Assembly (NCBI GenBank): GCA_025330725.1
Contig: JAIWND010000018.1
Span: 186,001 to 250,000 of the forward strand
Source: Chlamydoabsidia padenii
Lineage: Eukaryota > Mucoromycota > Mucoromycetes > Mucorales > Cunninghamellaceae
Direction: 5' to 3'
Length of the DNA stretch: 64,000 bases
Part shown: positions 58,190 to 64,000 of the stretch, piece after piece
How the letters are laid out: each line of letters begins with the position of its first letter
Position numbering within the stretch: the first letter of the stretch is position 1
Notes under the pieces: model-generated
Seen by the model: the letters and a program-made list of their open reading frames with translations, nothing else
Told to the model about the DNA's origin: nothing
Database searches by the model: none
Program-made: the position numbers and the translations under genes

Positions 58190-60445
58190 TTAATCATATA
58201 CTACTAGTCCACTAAAGCTAGTCTTGCCCAAATCCTTCATCATCACCTGGAACGGTGTCATCTTGGCGTTTTCCAGTTCTTCTTGTTCCTGCAATTCCCA
58301 TCGCGAGGGCGGGACAATTTCCGAGGCTACCGATTCACCTTCCATAAAGTTCTTGATCATATTCTGAGAAAAGCCTGCCACCATTGCCACGTTTTCGGTA
58401 TCCTTGGTTGCCTGCAGCGTGAGTTCGCTCAGACCAGATGCATTCAGATCCCACCACACGATTTGAGGAGGCACATACCCAGCTTCATTGTACGCCTTGA
58501 CCACGGTTTCCCAAAAAGTATCCAGACCACTGTCCCCGGTAAGCGCCCCATTGAATTGCATGTCGGTAAACACAAACAGTCGCTTGACCATATCTTCTTG
58601 CTTGATCTTGTACTTTTTGGCCATGGGAAGGAGGAGATCCACAAACACCGCTTCGAGATTGGTCGAGCCACCCCAGTTGCTTCCTTTCACCTTTGCCACT
58701 TGATCCACCAATGACGCCGACGTATCGATCGAGACCACTTCAGGTTCTTCAGAGAAGGTGATCATCGTGCCAGCAAAAGGAGGAGCAGCCAATGCCATCA
58801 ATGTCAATGAGAGTCCCACGGCAGCATCCATTGGACTCGCACTGTTGTTGCCCCACGTCATTGAGCCAGACACATCACATACCGCCAAAGAGCTACGGAG
58901 AGAATGACCAGGACCACACGCTTCTTGAAGAGCACGAATATAGGTTGCCCATTGACCATCCAGCAATTGACATTCAATCTTGGTTTCCAGATCCCGAGTT
59001 TCCTTGTCGCCGCCACCCTTTTCCAGTAAATTGGTCGCCCGTTCGACGAATTCATGAGGACCCAGTACAGCTCCACTGACTTTACGCTTGCCATCAGCCA
59101 CACCTCGGATATATGCTTGGTATTCGGTCGGAGCATGAGCGAGGAATTTCCTCGAGTTGTTCTTCATACAGATCGAAGGGACATGGCTAAAGTCGATTCT
59201 TGTCCACAGGTTCAACGACATGGCCCGTTCCGTGACATCCAGAGTTTCCCGCAACACTGAGGTGATTTCCAGTCGATATTGATCGCGTGCCGCGTTGAGC
59301 TTGAATTTGCGCTCGTCGTCGTTGTTGTTGTCGGAAGGTGGCAAGAAGAGAATTTCGGCAATAGAGGTAGCAATCAGAGTCTGTTTATCGTGAGATCCCG
59401 CCAAAGAAGGTGCCCATTTTCCGGCTAGACTGAGTTGGTTCGCCAAAGCATACTTGTCATCAGGGCGCAAAGAAGACTTGTCGAACGCCAACACCTTTTC
59501 TTGATCTTGTTTCAACTGAGTCGCAAATAACCTGGCTACCGTAAAATGTAAAGCACGATAGGTAGGATCTTCTTTAAGCAATCGCACCACCTTGTCATGT
59601 CGGTCCTGTCGAAGTTGTCGTCTTGCTGTTGCTTGCTTGGTTTCCTCCGCATCCTGTCGTTCCTTGGCCTTTTCCGCACGCTCCTTGCGCATTTGATCCA
59701 CTGTTTCTTGAGGGAGTGTTTCCAGAGAAGCATAGAATGCACGGCGATTCTTGCGTCGAGCCCGGCGTTCTTCAGCACTTTTACGTTTTTGACGAGGATT
59801 TTGCAACGCGTGAAAGGTGGTGGGTGTGAATCCTTCCGATACATACAGACACAAGATGTTGAGCAGATCCTTCCAGTAGCCATGGGTCTTGTAAAACAAA
59901 GGTGCCTTCTTCTTCTTATTGTTGCCGTCGTCACCATCTTCTTCCAATAATTCCCAGTCATCTTCATCCTTGTCCACAGGTCGATTTGGAATCACGCCTT
60001 TCACCAACATGCCAAGATTAGAGAGCGCCGTTTTGGGATGATACTTGAGTAACCAGAGATAAGCCGAGTAGAAACCAAACTTGTTCTTCTTGCCATCATG
60101 AATAGACCGACAGTGGAAGATTAACTTTAGGGTGGTGTCCGCATTATGGTCGTAAGCTGCTGCCAATCCTTCACTTGAGCATTCATCTCCCACCATGGAC
60201 GCATACAGATCGAGACAGGGATCTTCCGAAGTGGAATGAGCAATGGCACCATTGGTTGTCACCGAAAGTTTTTCAACTTGTTGAAGGGCAGCCATAAACG
60301 CTTGGTCTTCTTCCGTCTTTGTCTTGTTGCTGTTGTCATTTCCTTGAGATGCACCAACCAAACTATCGATTTCCTTGTCCAACAAAGCCTGGTCGTGCAA
60401 AGATGCAAAGTAAGGAAGAGAGGCAGGGAATGTAGCAAATGACAT
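58190..60445 (-). CDS. DUF2828 protein with von Willebrand factor A-like domain
   Basis: A single open frame of 751 aa, unusual here because nearly all neighbours have introns. The N-terminal half contains the alpha-helical LKLIFHCRSIHDGKKNKFGF and WLLKYHPKTALSNLGMLV, the pattern of DUF2828 (related to TROVE/Ro60 architecture). A basic helical insert (about residues 240-300) is rich in Arg/Lys/Glu. The C-terminal half is a vWA fold with a MIDAS-type DVSGS at about 524, TMITFSEEP, GSTNLEAVF and RLFVFTDMQF. Ro60-type proteins bind small RNAs with a ring plus vWA; DUF2828 function is not established. The ATG at 60445 follows a possible acceptor (TCTACAG), suggesting a 5'-UTR intron. Confidence 0.85.
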   Translation of the reverse strand: MSFATFPASLPYFASLHDQALLDKEIDSLVGASQGNDNSNKTKTEEDQAFMAALQQVEKLSVTTNGAIAHSTSEDPCLDLYASMVGDECSSEGLAAAYDHNADTTLKLIFHCRSIHDGKKNKFGFYSAYLWLLKYHPKTALSNLGMLVKGVIPNRPVDKDEDDWELLEEDGDDGNNKKKKAPLFYKTHGYWKDLLNILCLYVSEGFTPTTFHALQNPRQKRKSAEERRARRKNRRAFYASLETLPQETVDQMRKERAEKAKERQDAEETKQATARRQLRQDRHDKVVRLLKEDPTYRALHFTVARLFATQLKQDQEKVLAFDKSSLRPDDKYALANQLSLAGKWAPSLAGSHDKQTLIATSIAEILFLPPSDNNNDDERKFKLNAARDQYRLEITSVLRETLDVTERAMSLNLWTRIDFSHVPSICMKNNSRKFLAHAPTEYQAYIRGVADGKRKVSGAVLGPHEFVERATNLLEKGGGDKETRDLETKIECQLLDGQWATYIRALQEACGPGHSLRSSLAVCDVSGSMTWGNNSASPMDAAVGLSLTLMALAAPPFAGTMITFSEEPEVVSIDTSASLVDQVAKVKGSNWGGSTNLEAVFVDLLLPMAKKYKIKQEDMVKRLFVFTDMQFNGALTGDSGLDTFWETVVKAYNEAGYVPPQIVWWDLNASGLSELTLQATKDTENVAMVAGFSQNMIKNFMEGESVASEIVPPSRWELQEQEELENAKMTPFQVMMKDLGKTSFSGLVVYD

Positions 60446-61001
60446 GACTGTAGAAGAGACAAGAGGTAGCAATAATAATAATAAAAAAGTAGTGTAGAGT
60501 TTAAAGAGAGAGAGAGAGGTAAAAAAAAAAAGTGGGAACTTTTTTATTTTAAAAAATGGTGATTGCCGCAGAAACTCCGCAGCTTATTTCTGCACAATAC
60601 AAACTAAACTGAATAGACTAACCCAGGATTTATATTTGTTGCACAATCTTTCCATTTTCGACAAGCCGCCGCTTTCACCATGAATAAAGAATATCCCATT
60701 CTGTTTCAGTCGAATTTGGTGAAGAAGATGAATCTTGTAGTTTTATGTATCCAATGCTTGATCCAATTGACAGGAGGCTTTCATGAGTTGTTGACCAGCC
60801 TGTTGAGCATGTTTTGTACCACCAAAGAATCCTTCATCACAGAGTTTCTTGAGGAGTTACTAAACTGACTTGCATCAAAGCCCGCAGCACATTATTACTA
60901 AAAAGGAAATTGGGTCATGCGTTAGTGGGTTCAATCATCATCTTTTTTGTTATAAACTCACAAGCCTACAACTTGACAAAAAAATATCACTTTTTTTTTT
61001 T
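60446..61001. other. Spacer between DUF2828 gene and Harbinger element
   Basis: No gene is supported. A minus-strand stretch near 60870-60740 reads LLKKLCDEGFFGGTKHAQQA, with stops on either side; it may be a gene remnant. A T run (60991-61001) abuts the element's left end. Confidence 0.35.
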
Positions 61002-61072
61002 GGCCAGTAGAATTTGACTGAAATTTTATGAATTTTTTGAATGCCCTTAATGGGGGGGGGTATTTTTTTCAC
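61002..61072 (+). repeat. Left imperfect terminal inverted repeat of Harbinger element
   Basis: GGCCAGTAGAATTTGACTG starts at 61002; the repeat runs to TTTTTTTCAC ending at 61072. It matches the reverse complement of 63296-63370 with substitutions and small length differences in the homopolymers. Confidence 0.6.
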
Positions 61073-61194
61073 GAAATGTCGAAGTTATTGCAGTTGTCGT
61101 TGTTGCTAGATTATATTTCCTCAACAAAACGCGTGTATATAAAGCTGTTTTGAATGTTAATTAATAAAGCACTATTCCTTTTCTTTCTAAAAAA

Positions 61195-61668
61195 ATGTCT
61201 CTTACTCCTGATACTGCCCAAGTTCCTGCCCAAGTGTCTGACGATGTGCCTGCTATATCCATTAATAAGAGATGGATCAACGACTTTGACGAAAATGGAA
61301 AGTTGGCAATGGATATCATTGTTGATTGGGTGACAACCGACCAAAGCTACAGCTCGTATACCGATACCAAGGCCATAGTCGGTAAAGCGCGCACAAAAGA
61401 CATCTGGTTTAAGAAGATCAAAGAGTTGTTAATGACTAATGGCCATATTGAACGGAATTTGCCAAATATTCGCGAAAAGATAAGGTACCTGAAGTCGAAA
61501 TTCATCGAGGTGCAAAAGATGCTTAATCAGGGTGGGTTTGGTACAATCCCCGAAGGCAGTGATGCCTATAAGAGAATTTCAAAATCCGTAGATAGATTAG
61601 AGCGTATGATAGATGATAGTGATGATGATAATGATGATAATGAATACAGAATAAAGACGAACGAGTGA
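61195..61668 (+). CDS. Harbinger Myb/SANT-like accessory protein
   Basis: A single exon of 157 aa. The core reads KAIVGKARTKDIWFKKIKEL, then IERNLPNIREKIRYLKSKF and FIEVQKMLNQ, a trihelical Myb/SANT-like domain with the usual W. The tail is acidic (DDSDDDNDDNEY). In PIF/Harbinger elements this second protein binds the ends and brings the transposase to the nucleus and DNA. The ATG at 61195 follows an A-rich leader. The frame is undamaged. Confidence 0.78.
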   Translation: MSLTPDTAQVPAQVSDDVPAISINKRWINDFDENGKLAMDIIVDWVTTDQSYSSYTDTKAIVGKARTKDIWFKKIKELLMTNGHIERNLPNIREKIRYLKSKFIEVQKMLNQGGFGTIPEGSDAYKRISKSVDRLERMIDDSDDDNDDNEYRIKTNE

Positions 61669-61906
61669 CAAATCCAGAAAACAATATTTAAATCCCCACA
61701 TTCATGCAAACGGTCTCGGTGCTTTTTGACCCATATACGATATGTGATGATTGTAATTGTCATTTCCTTTGTCATTGCCTTTGCTATGGCCAACTCATAC
61801 ATATATATTTATATGACTTCAACATCGTGATATGGCAAGATTGAATATGATTTAATTGAGAAAAAAAAAAGTGGAAAGGAAAACTATTCAAAATCTTACA
61901 TTGCCC

Positions 61907-63170
61907 TTAAACTTGAGAGACAAGCAGGTCTAACAATGCATTTCTACGAGTATGTTGGGTGTGGCGGGCATTGTTTACCCCTTCTTCAAAATCATCAACA
62001 GTACCAGTCGGCAATAGGCGGGGTGTTTCAAATTCATCATCAAGCAAAGTATTATGCAAAACACAACATGCACGGATATACATACTGACGTATGCAGCGT
62101 CTGATCCACTCGAAATCCGAATCCGCATGGCTTTCAGACTTTGAAACTCACCTTTCAGGGCACCATTACAGTGCTCGATTTTAACCCGGGCCTTACTGTG
62201 TAGCATATTGAATTTCGAATGCCTTTGATCCATCTGATTCCAAGGTAGTGTCTTGAAGGCAGGGACAACCGACGGGGAAGAGGTGTATGCCGAATCAGCC
62301 AAAATATAGTCGTGATTCCTGAAATATTTTTCTTTTTTTGTATGCAGAGGGCTTTCGCTATAAACCCTATTGTCATGCCAACAACCAGGCCAACCAGTGG
62401 ATACATACCTGATTTTGAGCATGTCATCACAAACCAACATGGTGGACACACCATAACCGCCTTTATGTGAATAGTATTCTTCACCGAAATGAGATGGGCG
62501 GTTGTCCAGCCCGACCAGCGTCCCATCCACAAACCCAACGCAAGAGGGGAAACCGTAATCATTATAAATTCGGCGGGAAATATTGTCCTTTTCTTCATCA
62601 CTAGGCCAGTAAACGTACTCACGTTCTTTTGCAAGGATTGCCTTGACGACGCTCCACGTAAAATTGTCAGCCGATCCTCCTATCAATAAAAAAAAAAGAA
62701 AAAAAGTCAACATCAAAAAAAAAAAAAAAAAAAAAAAGCGTACCTGAAATTCCAAAATAATCAGCAATAAGACCGACCGAAGCACCATTGCCATCACAAC
62801 CGAAGTGATGAAAGGCTACCAAAAATTGCAATTGTGCGGGATAGCCTTGGGTGGCATGGTCAAACACTTCATGATCCTTGAATGCGTCAATCATTTTCTG
62901 GAAACCATCCCAAGTCATCCTGATCTTTTGCTTGAGATGATGCTTTTTGTTTTCCAAAAAAAGATTAGGATAGCTGGGGATAACACTTCGAACAGCACCC
63001 CAAGTTCGTCGGCTCAGGTACCGGCTACTAGCGATGATCGCATACGCGACAGCAGAATCATCCAAATCTTTTCTCGATTGAGCATCTTTACCATCCAATA
63101 GCCTTAAAAACATAAATATGATTTCGATGGTTTGCAATAGTTTCTGGCGGTAAGTCTGTCCGGTTGTCAT
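61907..63170 (-). CDS. PIF/Harbinger DDE transposase
   Basis: Two exons (63170-62744 and 62679-61907) give 399 aa. The N-terminal part contains FHHFGCDGNGASVGLIADYF, the helix-turn-helix-like region before the catalytic domain. The DDE_4 nuclease residues are the Asp of VGFVDGTLVGL, the Asp of ILADSAYTS and the Glu of RVKIEHCNGALKGEF. STGWPGCWHDNRVY, between the two Asp residues, is also typical of the family. No stop or frameshift is present and the intron (62743-62680) has normal GT/AG borders, so the protein is probably functional. It cuts and inserts DNA with 3-bp target duplications in known elements. Confidence 0.93.
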
Positions 63171-63295
63171 TTAGCAAGAGAAAGTAAACAGGTAAAAGGC
63201 AGTAAACAGGTAAAGAGGTATAAGTAAGCTTTCGTGTTGAAGGTACAATGGCGCCGAAGACCACACTAAACTAAGCCCAGTCATAAAACACTATT

Positions 63296-63370
63296 GTGAA
63301 AAAATTTATGAGCCCCCGACCCTGCACGTTTTTTTTTTTTTCATAAAACGGTTCTCGAATTTTATTGGCT
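63296..63370 (-). repeat. Right imperfect terminal inverted repeat of Harbinger element
   Basis: Read on the minus strand from 63370 it begins AGCCAATAAAATTCGAGAAC and runs to ATTTTTTCAC at 63296, matching the left repeat. Confidence 0.6.
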
Positions 63371-64000
63371 AAATTTTTTGTGAGACTTTGAACTCCCTTA
63401 TTAGTATACTGCCTGCATATCATTAGTAAGATACCCATGTATATAGGATGACTTGAATTTTTCGTTCAAAGGGCGGAGAACGAAATGTTGGTTTGTACTA
63501 TGTGGAGGTATGTATCGTTGGCAACCATCCTGCACTTTTTCCTTTCAAAGGAGAGATGTTAACCATCTTCTAATCTAAAAAAAAGTAGTATTGAAGCTAT
63601 ATGTGTTTTTGTATGGGGAAGACCCCCAAAGAAAATTGAAAAGCTGTTTTATGCAAACTAAAAAAAAAAAAAAGATCAAGTTAAATGACCCCGTGTGAGC
63701 TTCACCGACGACTTTTCTGTTCCAGATGTTTACCATTTATAGATGATTATACTCTTCTGTAAAACCCTGATATCAGTGAAGAATACCATGTCAAGGTCTA
63801 TATTTTCCCTAAGCCAAGATCCTTAATGAAACTTACTCGGTATCTCAGATGGCTGGATTTGAATGTTTCGTCAGAGAAATCTGCATAAAAAATCATCACG
63901 TCCATGCTGACTACCTATTGTGGCTGATCATTTTGTATTTCAATGGCATGTCATTGAGCAGTTTCACATCAATCAAGTACCTAATGCATGGACCAGTAAC
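63371..64000. other. Right-edge sequence without a recognisable gene
   Basis: Composition resembles spacer. No domain, convincing splice site pair or recurrent motif copy was seen. A gene starting beyond the window edge cannot be excluded. Confidence 0.4.

Larger units (their letters stand above)
61002..63370. mobile_element. PIF/Harbinger DNA transposon, apparently intact
   Basis: About 2.4 kb, bounded by imperfect inverted repeats (61002-61072 and 63296-63370). Both outer ends read RGCCARTARAATT and share TTTTATGAA and, at the inner edge, TTTTTTCAC. Inside are the two proteins typical of Harbingers: a Myb/SANT-like protein on the plus strand and a spliced DDE transposase on the minus strand, converging with about 240 bp between their stops. 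A 3-bp target duplication could not be recognised with confidence. Confidence 0.75.

Noticed and set aside
60446..60472. Longer N-terminus of the DUF2828 protein
   Set aside because: It depends on a TTG start; the ATG at 60445 is a normal eukaryotic start and follows a possible acceptor.
60999..63373. A 3-bp target duplication flanking the Harbinger element
   Set aside because: The left flank is a T run and the right flank is AAA/TAA, so no matching triplet could be identified with confidence.
1..64000. CRISPR arrays, operons or bacterial ribosome-binding sites
   Set aside because: No regularly spaced repeats were seen, and the splice structure and tRNA features show a eukaryotic genome.

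Overview
This window is eukaryotic nuclear DNA from a filamentous fungus, most likely an early-diverging one of the Mucoromycota (Mucorales-like). The evidence is many short introns (about 45-90 nt, GT-AG) in almost every gene, AT-rich spacers full of homopolymer and microsatellite runs, a Mucorales-type CotH gene, an ADAM metalloprotease of the kind found in some fungi, and two DNA-transposon families (Fanzor and Harbinger). All gene models here were spliced by hand; every intron listed restores the reading frame.

Layout: 0-1.1 kb holds a decayed gene with a tandemly duplicated exon block. 1.4-2.4 kb is a GATA + PHD regulator. 5.2-5.8 kb is a hot-dog thioesterase and 6.0-7.8 kb a forkhead factor. 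8.9-9.9 kb holds a decayed unknown gene. 10.3-13.4 kb is a ten-exon ADAM. 14.0-16.3 kb is a SET3-like PHD-SET protein. 16.8-19.5 kb is a divergent pair, ribosomal protein uS7 (RPS5) and an OSBP-related sterol-binding protein. 19.7-26.4 kb is gene-poor, with diverged direct repeats and a Fanzor (TnpB-like nuclease) pseudogene carrying in-frame stops.

From 26.4 to 60.4 kb the DNA is gene-dense: a TBL1/SIF2-like WD40 protein, an acidic membrane protein, an SKT5-like Sel1-repeat protein, a HAD phosphatase, a coiled-coil protein, alpha-SNAP (SEC17), SEM1/DSS1, CotH, a PPN2-like phosphatase, AP-1 mu (APM1), a PRCC-like protein, a DMA1-like FHA-RING ligase, tRNA-Gln(CUG), SEN2, an M19 dipeptidase, SF3B3/RSE1, a GPI-type Ser/Thr-rich protein and a DUF2828/vWA protein. 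61.0-63.4 kb is an apparently intact PIF/Harbinger element with its Myb/SANT-like partner, a spliced DDE transposase and imperfect terminal inverted repeats.

Most genes are unrelated housekeeping functions (vesicle traffic, RNA processing, proteolysis, chromatin). Two links stand out. Homologues of two subunits of one deacetylase complex (Set3 and Sif2/TBL1) lie about 10 kb apart. A 12-bp motif, TTTCAAATCCCG, occurs at least seven times exactly and many more times with one to three changes, mostly 65-185 bp upstream of start codons and in both orientations. It is the strongest unexplained signal in the window.
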